From Candidatus Sulfotelmatobacter sp. (lineage in GTDB: Bacteria > Eisenbacteria > RBG-16-71-46), in assembly GCA_035498555.1 (NCBI GenBank), contig DATKAB010000053.1:1-62607 (forward strand): a stretch of 62,607 bases of DNA, given 5' to 3'. Under the pieces are notes generated by a model. That model was not told where the DNA came from, did no database searches, and was given only the letters and a program-made list of their open reading frames with translations. The translations under genes and the position numbers were made by a program. Below are positions 35,845 to 44,973 of the stretch, piece by piece (the stretch's first letter is position 1; each line of letters starts with the position of its first letter).

Positions 35845-36792
35845 ATGGCGATTCAGAAGGCCAGAACGATCTGGATGAACGGGCGCTGGGTGCCCTGGGA
35901 GGACGCCCGCATTCACGTGCTCGCGCACGTCGCCCACTACGCGTCGAGCGTGTTCGAGGGCCTGCGCGCCTATCGCACTCCGCGCGGCGCCGCCATCTTC
36001 CGACTCGACGAGCACATGGATCGGCTGATGTTCTCTGCGCGCGTGTATCGGATGGAGCCCAACTTCACGCGTGAGCAGATTCGCGAAGTCTGTCTCGAGG
36101 TGGTGGCACAGAACGAGCTCGGCGACTGCTACGTGCGACCGCTCATCTACCGCGGCTACGAGAATCTCGGCGTCAATCCCTACGGCTGCCCGGTCGAAGT
36201 TTGCGTCGCGGCGTTCCCGTGGGGCGGCTACCTGGGCGAGGACGCGCTGCAGCGAGGCGTGCCGGTCAAGGTCAGCTCGTGGACCCGGATCGCCCCCAAC
36301 ACGCTGCCGGCGATGGCCAAGTCGTCGGCCAACTACATGAACTCGCAGCTCATGAAGATGGAAGCGCTGGTGGACGGGTACAGCGAGGCGCTCGCGCTCG
36401 ACGCCAACGGCTTCGTGAGCGAGGGGAGCGGCCAGAACGTGTTCGCGGTGCTGAAAGGCGAGCTGGTGACGCCGCCGCTCTCGAGCAGCGTGCTGGCCGG
36501 GATCACCCGCGATACCGTGATGGTACTGGCGCGCGAGCTGGGGCTCCAGGTGCGCGAAGAAGTGATGCCGCGCGAGATGCTCTACGCCGCCGAGGAGCTG
36601 TTCTACACCGGCACCGCGGTCGAGATCTCACCGATCGCGTCGGTGGACCGCATCCCGGTGGGTGGCGGCGAGCGCGGCCCGATCACGAAGAAGATTCAGG
36701 ACGCGTTTTTCGCGATCGTGCGGGGCGAGACCCCCGATCGCTTCCACTGGCTGACCGCGGTGCCGGTTCCGGCCGGTGCGCCCAAGGTCTGA
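35845..36792 (+). CDS. ilvE: Branched-chain amino acid aminotransferase
   Basis: PLP fold-type IV enzyme that makes Val, Ile and Leu from their 2-oxo acids with glutamate. The 315 residues show HYASSVFEGLRAY, RPLIYRGYENLGVNP, the PLP-lysine context MAKSSANYMNSQL (equivalent to AKAGGNY of E. coli IlvE), and EGSGQNVF. ATG 35845 follows GGAGGTCC. It lies 40 bases after the phosphatase and seven before rpiB. No sign of truncation. Confidence 0.94.
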   Translation: MAIQKARTIWMNGRWVPWEDARIHVLAHVAHYASSVFEGLRAYRTPRGAAIFRLDEHMDRLMFSARVYRMEPNFTREQIREVCLEVVAQNELGDCYVRPLIYRGYENLGVNPYGCPVEVCVAAFPWGGYLGEDALQRGVPVKVSSWTRIAPNTLPAMAKSSANYMNSQLMKMEALVDGYSEALALDANGFVSEGSGQNVFAVLKGELVTPPLSSSVLAGITRDTVMVLARELGLQVREEVMPREMLYAAEELFYTGTAVEISPIASVDRIPVGGGERGPITKKIQDAFFAIVRGETPDRFHWLTAVPVPAGAPKV

Positions 36793-36799
36793 GAGGTCC

Positions 36800-37264
36800 G
36801 TGCGCGTCGCGCTGGGGAGTGATCACGCCGGCTTCGAACTCAAGGGACGCCTGATCCGCGAGCTCACCGCCCTGCGTCACGATGTGCAGGATCTCGGCAC
36901 CTGGTCCACCGAGCCGTGCGACTACCCGGACTTCTGCTTCCCGGTCGCCGAGCGCGTCGCCCGCGGCGAGGCCGACCGCGGGATCGTGCTCGGCGGCAGC
37001 GGCATCGGCGAGAGCATCGCCGCCAACAAGGTGCTGGGGATCCGCGCCTCGGTGGTCACCAGCGACGAAACCGCGCGACTCACCCGCCAGCACAACGATT
37101 CGAACGTGCTGGCGCTCGGGGGCCGCACCAACCGCCACGAGGACGCGGTGCGCTGGCTCAGGATCTGGCTGGAGACCCCGTTCGAAGGCGGCCGGCACGT
37201 CCCGCGGCTCGAGAAGATCCGAGCCTACGAGCTCTCCCATCTCTCACCGCGGCAGGTGCCATGA
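36800..37264 (+). CDS. rpiB: Ribose-5-phosphate isomerase B (Glu-type)
   Basis: Interconverts ribose-5-P and ribulose-5-P in the pentose phosphate pathway. The 154 residues begin [13 protein letters not shown] and carry [17 protein letters not shown]. The catalytic Cys of E. coli RpiB is Gly here (G65) and a Glu occurs at residue 71, the mycobacterial-type arrangement in which Glu is the base. I start at GTG 36800 (GAGAGG upstream); an ATG 24 bases earlier lies inside the ilvE end. The stop overlaps glyA by four bases. Confidence 0.92.
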   Translation: MRVALGSDHAGFELKGRLIRELTALRHDVQDLGTWSTEPCDYPDFCFPVAERVARGEADRGIVLGGSGIGESIAANKVLGIRASVVTSDETARLTRQHNDSNVLALGGRTNRHEDAVRWLRIWLETPFEGGRHVPRLEKIRAYELSHLSPRQVP

Positions 37265-38517
37265 CGACTTTGCGGGAACAGGATCCGGCGATCGCCGACG
37301 CCATTGCGGCCGAGGAGCGCCGCCAGCTCGGCACCCTCGAGCTGATCGCGTCCGAGAACTTCGTCAGCCCGGCGATACTCGAGGCGCAGGGCAGCGTGTT
37401 CACCAACAAGTACGCGGAGGGGCTCCCGCGCAAGCGCTACTACGGCGGCTGCGAGTACGTGGACATCGCCGAGGAGCTGGCGATCGAGCGCGTGAAGAAG
37501 CTGTTCGGCGCCGATCACGCCAACGTGCAGCCGCACTCGGGGGCCTCGGCCAATCTCGCCGCCTACCTCGCCTGCTCGCAGCCCGGTGACGTGCTGATGG
37601 GAATGAGCCTTGCCCACGGCGGGCATCTCACGCACGGACACCCGGTCTCGATCACCGGCCGGCTGTGGAAGGCGGTGCAGTACGGCGTGCGTCCCGAGGA
37701 CGGCCGCATCGACTACGACGCGGTGGCGGCGATGGCGCGCGAGCACCGGCCGCGCCTGCTGGTCGCGGGCGCCAGCGCCTATCCGCGGCTCTTCGACTTT
37801 CCGCGGCTCGCCGAGATCGCGCGCGAGGTGGAGGCGGTGCTGGTGGTGGACATGGCGCACGTCGCCGGGCTGGTCGCGGCGGGGCTCCATCCCAGCCCGG
37901 TCCCGCACGCCGACTTCGTCACCAGCACCACGCACAAGACGCTGCGGGGCCCAAGGGGCGGATTCGTGTTGTGCAAGAGCGCGTGGGCGGAGAAGCTCGA
38001 CAAGTCGGTGTTCCCCGGGCTCCAGGGCGGTCCGCTGATGCACGTGATCGCGGCCAAGGCGGTGTGCTTCGGCGAGGCGCTCGACGACAGCTTCGTCGGC
38101 TATCAGAAACGGGTGGTGGCCAACGCCCGCGTGCTGGCGGAGACCCTGTTGCTGCACGGTTTCGAGCTGGTTTCGGGCGGAACCGACAATCACCTCCTGC
38201 TGGTGGACCTGCGGAAGCGCGGGCTCACCGGCAAGGTGGCCGAAGAGGCGTTGCATCGCGCCCGCATCACCGTCAACAAGAACGCGGTCCCCAACGATCC
38301 GCAGAAACCCTGGGTGACGAGCGGCATTCGCATCGGGACACCGGCGCTCACCACGCGCGGCATGGGTGAGGAAGAGATGCGGAGGATCGGCGGCTGGATC
38401 GCGCGCGTGCTCGAGCGCCCCGACGACCTCGAGAACGGGCGCGCCGTGGAGCGCGAGGTGTCCGAACTGGCGGCGGCGTTCCCGCTGTTCGCTCGCGAGG
38501 CGGCGCTGCGCCGATAG
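37261..38517 (+). CDS. glyA: Serine hydroxymethyltransferase
   Basis: PLP enzyme that converts serine and THF to glycine and methylene-THF. The 418 residues include [54 protein letters not shown] and the PLP-lysine [14 protein letters not shown]. Length and motifs are complete. ATG 37261 overlaps the rpiB stop, linking it to the ilvE group. A possible hairpin follows about 50 bases after the stop. Confidence 0.96.
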   Translation: MTTLREQDPAIADAIAAEERRQLGTLELIASENFVSPAILEAQGSVFTNKYAEGLPRKRYYGGCEYVDIAEELAIERVKKLFGADHANVQPHSGASANLAAYLACSQPGDVLMGMSLAHGGHLTHGHPVSITGRLWKAVQYGVRPEDGRIDYDAVAAMAREHRPRLLVAGASAYPRLFDFPRLAEIAREVEAVLVVDMAHVAGLVAAGLHPSPVPHADFVTSTTHKTLRGPRGGFVLCKSAWAEKLDKSVFPGLQGGPLMHVIAAKAVCFGEALDDSFVGYQKRVVANARVLAETLLLHGFELVSGGTDNHLLLVDLRKRGLTGKVAEEALHRARITVNKNAVPNDPQKPWVTSGIRIGTPALTTRGMGEEEMRRIGGWIARVLERPDDLENGRAVEREVSELAAAFPLFAREAALRR

Positions 38518-38569
38518 GGCCGGGCGAGGCGTGCAGGCTGATTGGCCCGCACGACGCGGCCGCAATCCT

Positions 38570-38597
38570 CGCCTCGAGTTCCGCGAATCGCGAGGCG
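38570..38597. terminator. Possible hairpin downstream of glyA
   Basis: CGCCTCG (38570-38576) pairs with CGAGGCG (38591-38597) across a 14-base loop; no T-run. Otherwise bases 38518-38728 show nothing convincing. Confidence 0.25.
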
Positions 38598-38728
38598 GTG
38601 GGTCAAATGCCCCCGCGCAACCGCAGCGACTTGCGGCGCCTTTCTTTCGCGCCCCGGAGCGTCGCCCGCGGCATCGAACCTGCACCGGTTCCCGCGGCCA
38701 CTCGCGCTCGCACCCCGGGACCTCCACC

Positions 38729-39127
38729 ATGCTCGACGCCCTGGATTTCTGGGATCTCGCCTCCCGCGTTCCCTACCTGTTCCCCGGCCGGATCCTGCAT
38801 CGCGCCGCGCTGCTCGCCGCCTTCGGCCGCCGCTTCCCGCTCGCCGAGCGGCTGTTCGAATCCGCGGCGCTGCGCTATCGCACCCGCCTCGCGGTTCCGG
38901 CGCTCGCGCGCTTGCGCGCGCATCAGCTGATCGCCCGCGCCCAGGCCTGCCTGGCTTCGGACCGCGCGCGCGCGCTCGAGCTCGCGCACGAGGTCGAGAC
39001 GCGTCTCAGCCGGCTCGACGATCTCGAGGACCTGGCGCCACCATTCGCGCTGACTCGAACGCGACAGGTTCGCGAGCGCTACCTCACCGAGTGGGTTCTC
39101 CCCGAACCCGAGAGCAAGGCGGCCTAG
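38729..39127 (+). CDS. Hypothetical helical protein
   Basis: A 132-residue protein I do not recognise. It is nearly all alpha-helical, Arg/Ala/Leu-rich, with no signal peptide, membrane segment or Cys motif. The middle (AERLFESAALRYRTRLAVPA, then LARLRAHQLIARA) looks like one or two helical-hairpin (TPR-like) units. ATG 38729 has no clear Shine-Dalgarno or leaderless-type -10, so the start is uncertain, but codon composition resembles the neighbouring genes. It sits alone between glyA and the moxR promoter. Confidence 0.5.
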   Translation: MLDALDFWDLASRVPYLFPGRILHRAALLAAFGRRFPLAERLFESAALRYRTRLAVPALARLRAHQLIARAQACLASDRARALELAHEVETRLSRLDDLEDLAPPFALTRTRQVRERYLTEWVLPEPESKAA

Positions 39128-39241
39128 CGGTCGGGGCGGGTGGCCCCTGGTTGCGTGCCGGTCTCCACGCGTCAGGTCTTCGACAAGCGCTCCGCCGCGT
39201 CCCCGCAAGAACGAGTCTTCCGCGGTGGAGGCTGGCATGAG

Positions 39242-39259
39242 CTTCGGCTAGACTGCCGC
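39242..39259 (+). promoter_or_regulatory. Likely -10 region of the moxR/Bat operon
   Basis: The 18-mer CTTCGGCTAGACTGCCGC contains TAGACT (39249-39254) and is identical to the one at 59847-59864 upstream of the oxidoreductase gene. The position 18 bp upstream (39225-39230, GTGGAG) is a poor -35. Confidence 0.45.
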
Positions 39260-39302
39260 ACTGCGGAATCGCCGCCGTCCGATCTGGGGAGGGAGCCCGC
39301 GA

Positions 39303-40286
39303 ATGATGGACAAGCAGGAAGCCGCGCGGCGCATCGAAAGCGCCGGCAACGTGCTCGCGAAGGTGCGCGGCGAAGTCGGCCGCGCGGTGGTGGGACAGCG
39401 CGACATGGTGGACCGGCTGCTGATCGGTCTCCTCACCGGCGGTCACGTGCTGCTCGAGGGCGTGCCCGGCCTGGCGAAGACCCTGGCGATCAAGAGCCTC
39501 GCCGACTCGCTCTCGCTCACCTTCCATCGCGTCCAGTTCACGCCCGATCTGCTGCCCGCGGATCTCACCGGCACCCTGATCTACAACCCGCGCGACGGCT
39601 CGTTCACCGCCAAGAAGGGGCCGTTGTTCGCCCACCTGGTGCTGGCCGACGAGATCAATCGCGCCCCGGCCAAGGTGCAGTCGGCACTGCTCGAGGCCAT
39701 GCAGGAGAAGCAGGTGACGATCGGCGACCAGAGCCACCTGCTCGAGGAGCCGTTCCTGGTGATGGCCACCCAGAATCCGATCGAGCAGGAAGGGACTTAT
39801 CCGCTGCCCGAGGCGCAGAGCGATCGTTTCATGCTCAAGGTCAAGGTCGGCTACCCCGAGCGCAACGACGAGAAGGAGATTCTCAAGCGCGCCGGGCTCG
39901 CCTCGCTGCCGTCGCTGCAGCCGCAGGCCAGCCGCGCCGACCTGCTCGAGGCGCGCGAGGCGCTCGGCGGCGTCTACGTCGACGACAAGATCCAGGAATA
40001 CGTGCTCGACCTGGTCTCGGCGACGCGCCGCCCCCGTGACTTCGGCCTGTCGCTCGACGGCCTGATCGAATTCGGCGCTTCCCCCCGCGCCACGCTGTTC
40101 CTGGTGCGCGGCGCGCAGGGTCACGCCCTGCTCGAGAGCCGCGCCTACGTGCTGCCCGAGGACGTGAAGGCGATCGCGCCGGACGTGCTGCGCCACCGCA
40201 TCCACGTCTCGTACGAAGCCGAGGCCGAAGGGGTCGACGGCGAGGAGGTCGCCCGCCGTATTCTGGAGCAGGTGCGGGTGCCGTGA
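39303..40286 (+). CDS. moxR: MoxR-family AAA+ ATPase
   Basis: AAA+ chaperone-like ATPase that works with vWA-domain proteins to activate or assemble partner complexes. The 327 residues have Walker A GHVLLEGVPGLAKT, Walker B LVLADEINRAPAKVQSALLE, the sensor segment ATQNPIEQEGTYPLPEAQ, and the C-terminal lid. Two adjacent ATGs (39303, 39306) follow GGGGAGGGAG; the exact one is undecided. It is the first gene of an operon running with overlaps through DUF58, bat genes and a PAP2 phosphatase. Confidence 0.95.
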   Translation: MMDKQEAARRIESAGNVLAKVRGEVGRAVVGQRDMVDRLLIGLLTGGHVLLEGVPGLAKTLAIKSLADSLSLTFHRVQFTPDLLPADLTGTLIYNPRDGSFTAKKGPLFAHLVLADEINRAPAKVQSALLEAMQEKQVTIGDQSHLLEEPFLVMATQNPIEQEGTYPLPEAQSDRFMLKVKVGYPERNDEKEILKRAGLASLPSLQPQASRADLLEAREALGGVYVDDKIQEYVLDLVSATRRPRDFGLSLDGLIEFGASPRATLFLVRGAQGHALLESRAYVLPEDVKAIAPDVLRHRIHVSYEAEAEGVDGEEVARRILEQVRVP

Positions 40287-41176
40287 CCGAAGCGGTCGAG
40301 CTGCTGAAGAAAGTGCGGCGGCTCGAGATCCGCAGCCGCCGGCTGGTGGAAGACGTGTTCGCCGGCAGCTCGGAGAGCATCTTCAAGGGACGGGGGATCG
40401 AGTTCGAGGAAGTGCGTCCCTACGTTCCCGGCGACGAAGTGCGTACCATCGACTGGAACGTCACCGCCCGGCTCGGGTCTCCCTACGTCAAGCGTTTCGT
40501 GGAAGAGCGCGAGCTGACGGTGATGCTGGTGGTGGACGTGTCGCGCTCGATGCGCTTCGGCACCGCCGGCGGCGAGAAGCGCGAGCTGGCCGCCGAATTG
40601 GCCGCGGTGCTCGGCTTCGCGGCGATTCGCAACAACGATCGCGTCGGTCTGGTGCTGGCCGGAGAACGCGTCGAGCATTTCGTGCCCCCGTCCCGCGGGC
40701 GGACTCATCTGCTGCGGCTGCTGCGCGACGTGCTGGCGGTGACGCCGAGCGGCGCCGGCACGCGGCTGGGCGAAGCGGCGCGTTTCGTGGTGCGCGCGGC
40801 GCGGCGCCGTTCCCTGATCTTCTGGCTCTCGGATTTCGAAGACCGGCTGAAGGTGAACGACTGGCGGCTGCTCGGCCGCCGTCACGAGGTGACGGCCATC
40901 GCGCTCCACGATCCGCGCGATCAGATGCTGCCGTCGGTGGGCTGGGTGGAGATCGAGGATCTCGAGTCCGGCGAGCGCCGCCTGGTGGACACCTCGAACG
41001 CCCGGGTGCGCGCCGCCTACCATCGCGAGGCCGCGGCGCGCCGCCACGCCAACGAGAAGGTGTTCGATCAGGCGCGCTGTCCGCTGCTCACGCTGCAGAT
41101 GGACCGGCCGTGGATGCCGGTGCTGATGCGCTACTTCGCCGCCCGGCGCCGCGGGCGAGGAGGAGCGGCGGCGTGA
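40283..41176 (+). CDS. DUF58 vWA-like protein
   Basis: A 297-residue cytosolic partner of MoxR. It has the DUF58 core GRGIEFEEVRPYVPGDEVRT followed by IDWNVTAR, and a von Willebrand A domain with MIDAS-like DVSRSM near residue 89. There is no membrane segment. It overlaps moxR by four bases and the next gene by one (TGATG). In Bat systems this protein is taken to link the ATPase to the membrane components. Confidence 0.92.
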   Translation: MTEAVELLKKVRRLEIRSRRLVEDVFAGSSESIFKGRGIEFEEVRPYVPGDEVRTIDWNVTARLGSPYVKRFVEERELTVMLVVDVSRSMRFGTAGGEKRELAAELAAVLGFAAIRNNDRVGLVLAGERVEHFVPPSRGRTHLLRLLRDVLAVTPSGAGTRLGEAARFVVRAARRRSLIFWLSDFEDRLKVNDWRLLGRRHEVTAIALHDPRDQMLPSVGWVEIEDLESGERRLVDTSNARVRAAYHREAAARRHANEKVFDQARCPLLTLQMDRPWMPVLMRYFAARRRGRGGAAA

Positions 41177-42207
41177 TGCCACCGGCGGCCGGAGGCGTCC
41201 GCGCCGCGTTGGGCGCGGGCGCGGAGCGGCCCGGCGCCGCGGTGGGCGTCGTCGCGCTGCTGGCGATCGCGGCCGTGTGCCTCGCGCCGCATGCCGAGGC
41301 CACAGCCGACTATCCGATGCACGCGGGCGTCACTCCGGCGGCGGTCCGCCTCGGCGAGCCCATGACCTATCACGGCTGGATCGGAGTGCCGCGCGGCGCG
41401 GTGGTGCGGTGGCAGGCGCCCGCGACCGGCGGCAACTTCACGTGGGGTCCGATGCGCAGCGGCCGCAGCCCGCTCACGCGCGGCCACGGACTGGGAACGG
41501 TCTTCCCGGGCGACAGCGCGTGGGTCGAAATCCCGCTCCAGGTGTTCGACACCGGACTGATCTCGATTCCCGGACTTGCGTTCGACTATACCGGCCTCGC
41601 AAACGGGGAGCTCCACGAGGGCCGTCTGCCGCTGGTTCCGCTCGTGGTCACGCCGATGATCGCCGCCAACGACAGCTCGGCGCGGCTTCGTCCCGAGCGC
41701 GGTCCCCTCGCCGCGCCGTGGTGGGAACGGGTGCCGTGGGCGTGGGTGGTGGGGACGCTGCTGCTCGTCGCCGGCGTCGTCATCCTCGCCCTGTTCCTGC
41801 GCCGCAAGAAGCCGGTGGCGGCGCCGGTGGTCGCGGCGCCGGTGCGGCGGCGTGATCCGACCGCCGAAGCGCTGGCCGAGCTGGCGGCCCTGAAGCGCCT
41901 CGGGCTGCCCGAACGCGGGCGGTTCGGCGAGCACGCCTATCACCTCGGCCGGATCCTGCGCCGCTACTTCGAGGCCACGCTCGGCCTCACTCGACCGGGC
42001 GACACCACGCCGGAGCTGATCGCGCATCTTCAGCTCGCCGGACTCTCGGCCGACGACGTGGCGCGACTCACCACGCTGCTGCGACGCTGGGATGGCATCA
42101 AGTTCGCGCGCATGGATTCGAGCCTGGACGAAGCCACGCGTTGCGAAGACTCGGTGCGCGAGCTGGTCATGAAGCGCGCGGCGCCGCCGGCGGGAAAGGC
42201 GGCCTGA
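41176..42207 (+). CDS. Bat-operon membrane protein (DUF4381-like)
   Basis: A 343-residue protein with an N-terminal hydrophobic signal or anchor (about 23-40), a periplasmic beta-rich domain (45-175), a membrane helix (about 190-210, WAWVVGTLLLVAGVVILALF) and a cytosolic helical domain (230-335). The topology and the place between DUF58 and BatA match DUF4381/BatX-like proteins. ATG 41176 shares a base with the DUF58 stop. The assignment is by topology and context; sequence similarity is modest to my eye. Confidence 0.7.
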   Translation: MPPAAGGVRAALGAGAERPGAAVGVVALLAIAAVCLAPHAEATADYPMHAGVTPAAVRLGEPMTYHGWIGVPRGAVVRWQAPATGGNFTWGPMRSGRSPLTRGHGLGTVFPGDSAWVEIPLQVFDTGLISIPGLAFDYTGLANGELHEGRLPLVPLVVTPMIAANDSSARLRPERGPLAAPWWERVPWAWVVGTLLLVAGVVILALFLRRKKPVAAPVVAAPVRRRDPTAEALAELAALKRLGLPERGRFGEHAYHLGRILRRYFEATLGLTRPGDTTPELIAHLQLAGLSADDVARLTTLLRRWDGIKFARMDSSLDEATRCEDSVRELVMKRAAPPAGKAA

Positions 42208-43184
42208 TGCGCTGGGAATGGCCGTGGATGCTGCTCCTGCTGCTGGTGATCCCGATCGCGCTGTGGCGTCGGAGGAGACCCGCGGGTCGCGCCGCCGCGG
42301 TGCTGTGGGTGCGCGTCGGGAGCTGGGGCGGAGGATTCGTCGCCGCGCTGGTGCGGGCGGTCGCCATCCTGCCGTGGCTGGCGTTCGCGCTCGCCGTGGT
42401 CGCGCTGGCGCGCCCGCAGCAGGGGCTCAAGCAGAGCGAGGTCGAGACGCGCGGCGTCGACATCATGATGTGCATCGACATTTCGCCGAGCATGGCGGCC
42501 GAGGATTTTCGGCCGCTCAACCGCCTCTACGTCGCCAAGGAGACCGCGCACGAATTCGTGAAGCAGCGCCCGCACGATCGCATCGGGCTGGTGGGATTCG
42601 CGGCCACCGCCTTCATGCAGTGTCCGCTGACGCTCGATCACGACGCGCTCAACGAGTTGATCGAGTCGCTCGATTTCGGGCTGGCCGAAGACGGCACCGC
42701 GATCGGCATGGGGATCGCCACCGCGGTCTCGGGCCTGCGGCGCAGCCAGACCCCGAGCAAGGTGATCGTGCTCCTGACCGACGGCGAGAACAACCGCGGC
42801 GCGATCGATCCGCTGACCGGCGCGGAGCTGGCGCGCGCGCTCGGCGTGAAGGTGTACACGGTGCTGGTGGGCCGCGGCGGAGTGGTGCCGGTGCCGGTGG
42901 ACGATCCGCTGCGCGGGCGGCACGTCGAGATGGTGCGGATGGACGTGGACGAGACCACCCTGCGTCAGATCGCGGACCGCACCGGCGGGAAGTTCTTCCG
43001 CGCCCACGATGCCGCGGCGCTGGCCGACATCTACGCCAACATCGATCGGCTCGAGCGCGCGCCGATCCGCTCGATCGAATATCGCGAGTACAAGGAGCTG
43101 GGCCCGCAGGTGCTGGCGCTCGCCGCGCTGGTGCTCGGCGCCCACGCGCTGCTCTCCTCCACCCTGGCGTTCCGACTGCCATGA
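42207..43184 (+). CDS. batA: BatA, vWA-domain membrane protein
   Basis: A 325-residue protein with two N-terminal membrane helices (about 5-20 and 50-67), a von Willebrand A domain with a complete MIDAS (DISPSM, TxxD-type TDGEN), and a C-terminal helix (about 300-322). Typical of BatA (Bacteroides aerotolerance operon), implicated in periplasmic stress. ATG 42207 overlaps the previous stop by one base. The next gene starts seven bases after this stop and encodes a second vWA protein. Confidence 0.9.
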   Translation: MRWEWPWMLLLLLVIPIALWRRRRPAGRAAAVLWVRVGSWGGGFVAALVRAVAILPWLAFALAVVALARPQQGLKQSEVETRGVDIMMCIDISPSMAAEDFRPLNRLYVAKETAHEFVKQRPHDRIGLVGFAATAFMQCPLTLDHDALNELIESLDFGLAEDGTAIGMGIATAVSGLRRSQTPSKVIVLLTDGENNRGAIDPLTGAELARALGVKVYTVLVGRGGVVPVPVDDPLRGRHVEMVRMDVDETTLRQIADRTGGKFFRAHDAAALADIYANIDRLERAPIRSIEYREYKELGPQVLALAALVLGAHALLSSTLAFRLP

Positions 43185-43191
43185 GGCGCGC

Positions 43192-44973
43192 ATGACCTTC
43201 TCCGACATCCGCTGGTTGTGGGCGCTGCTGGCGCTGCCGGCGCTCATCCTGCTCGAGTGGCGGGCGGTGCGCCGGGCCGAACGCGCGCTCGGCACCCTGG
43301 TGGGCGGTCGCCGCGACAGCGTTCTGCTGGCCCAGCGTCGCCCCGGGAATCGCCGGTTCAGCCTCCTCATGCGGCTCGCCGCGCTGGCGCTCCTGATCCT
43401 CGGCGCGTCGGGTCCCGAGTGGGGGAGGGAGCTGGCGCGCCGCACCGCCAGCGGCTCGGACCTGGTGCTGGTGCTCGACGTGTCGGGCAGCATGGAAGTG
43501 CGCGACGTTCCTCCCACGCGTCTCGACGAGGCGCGTCGCGAGGCGCTCGGCGTTCTCGATCACCTCGAGGGAAGTCGAGTGGGCGTGGTGGCGTTCGCCG
43601 GCGACGCGGTGCGGCTCTGCCCGCTGACGCAGGACGTCGCCACCGCGAGGCTGGTGCTCGAAGGCCTGTCGACCGGATCGGTGAGCGATCCCGGCACCGA
43701 TCTGGGGCGCGGCCTGCGGCTGGCGGCCAAGCTGATGCCGCCCGGCCGGCGCGAAGAGCAGGCGATCGTGCTGTGGACCGACGGCGAGGATCTCGAGCAG
43801 GGCGCGCGCGGCGCCATCGACGAGCTGGCGAACACCGGCATTCGCGTATTCGCGGTCGGAGTCGGCACTCCGGCCGGGGACGTGGTCCCGGTCACCGACG
43901 AGCAGGGCCGCACCGTGGACATCAAGCGTGACGAAAACGGCGCCGCGGTTCGCAGCCGTCTCGACGAGGGACTGCTGCGCACGCTGGCGCGGCGGACGCG
44001 CGGCGGCTATTTCGCGGCCTCGCGCCCGGGCGGTGAATTGCCCCGCCTGGTCGGAGCGCTCGGCTCGCTGGCGCGAGGCGCCCGCGGGCAGCGGCTGGTG
44101 GAGCGTCCCGTCGCCCGCTTCCCGCTGTGCGCGGCGGGCGCGGCGCTGATGCTGGCGTTGCTGGGCTTGCGCGCGCGGCGTCGCGTCGAGCGCGCGCAGT
44201 TGCGCGAGGGAACGCGTGGCGGGCGATCGCATGCAGGTCGCGCTCGCCCGCCGCGCAAGCCGAGCCGGGCCGCGCGTCCGGCGGCGGCGGTCGCCGCGCT
44301 CCTGCTGACCTTCGTTGCCGGCCGGGCGCAGGCGCAGAGCGCGTGGGCGCGAGGCGACGCGGCGTTCCGCCGTGGCCAGTTCGCGCAGGCCGAATCGCTC
44401 TACTCGCGCCGCTTCGGGCGCGGCGGTCCGGCGGCGGTGGCGGTCAATCGCGCCACGGCCAGGGCGCTGCGCGGCGAACGCGACGCGGCCGAGCAGGAGC
44501 TGTCGCGCTACTTCGACGCACGCGGCGCGACCGGCGACAACGCCCGATTCAACCTCGGCACCGTGCTCGGGGAGGAGAAGAAGTACGACCAGGCACTGGC
44601 CATGCTGCGCCGCGCACTCGAGCGGAGCCCCGCGGACGAGGATGCGCGCTGGAACTACGAATGGATCAAGCGGCAGAAGGAGCAGGAGCAGAAGCCCGAG
44701 CAGCGGCAGCAACAGCAGCAGCCGAAGCCATCGCCGCCGCAGCCCTCGGGCGGGCAGCCGCAGCCGCAGAACCCGCAGCCGCAGAACTCGCAGAATGCCC
44801 CGCCGAATCCGGGCGGCAATTCCCAGAAGCCGCAGAACGGCGGCGGTACCCAGCAGATGACGCGCGAGCAGGCCGACCAGCTGCTCGGGGCGCTTCAGGA
44901 GCTGGCCCGCGCCGACCAGCAGCGCCAGCGCAAGGTGCGGGTGCTGCGCGACCGCCGCGGCAAGGACTGGTAG
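43192..44973 (+). CDS. BatB-BatC fusion: vWA domain plus TPR region
   Basis: A 593-residue protein. Residues 1-320 are BatB-like: two membrane helices (about 8-24 and 60-76), MIDAS DVSGSM near 101, WTDGED near 200, and a helix near 310-325. Residues 363-381 are a hydrophobic stretch ending AQA-Q that looks exactly like a signal peptide of a BatC protein. TPR-type repeats follow (about 385-490) and then a Gln/Pro/Asn-rich tail (about 495-560) with a short helical end. There is no stop codon between the halves; an internal TTG at 44200 could serve as a second start. Normally BatB and BatC are separate genes. Confidence 0.85.
   Translation: MTFSDIRWLWALLALPALILLEWRAVRRAERALGTLVGGRRDSVLLAQRRPGNRRFSLLMRLAALALLILGASGPEWGRELARRTASGSDLVLVLDVSGSMEVRDVPPTRLDEARREALGVLDHLEGSRVGVVAFAGDAVRLCPLTQDVATARLVLEGLSTGSVSDPGTDLGRGLRLAAKLMPPGRREEQAIVLWTDGEDLEQGARGAIDELANTGIRVFAVGVGTPAGDVVPVTDEQGRTVDIKRDENGAAVRSRLDEGLLRTLARRTRGGYFAASRPGGELPRLVGALGSLARGARGQRLVERPVARFPLCAAGAALMLALLGLRARRRVERAQLREGTRGGRSHAGRARPPRKPSRAARPAAAVAALLLTFVAGRAQAQSAWARGDAAFRRGQFAQAESLYSRRFGRGGPAAVAVNRATARALRGERDAAEQELSRYFDARGATGDNARFNLGTVLGEEKKYDQALAMLRRALERSPADEDARWNYEWIKRQKEQEQKPEQRQQQQQPKPSPPQPSGGQPQPQNPQPQNSQNAPPNPGGNSQKPQNGGGTQQMTREQADQLLGALQELARADQQRQRKVRVLRDRRGKDW

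Noticed and set aside
44200-44973. Separate BatC gene from an internal TTG
   Set aside because: The frame is continuous with BatB and TTG 44200 has no good Shine-Dalgarno. Kept only as an alternative within the fusion.
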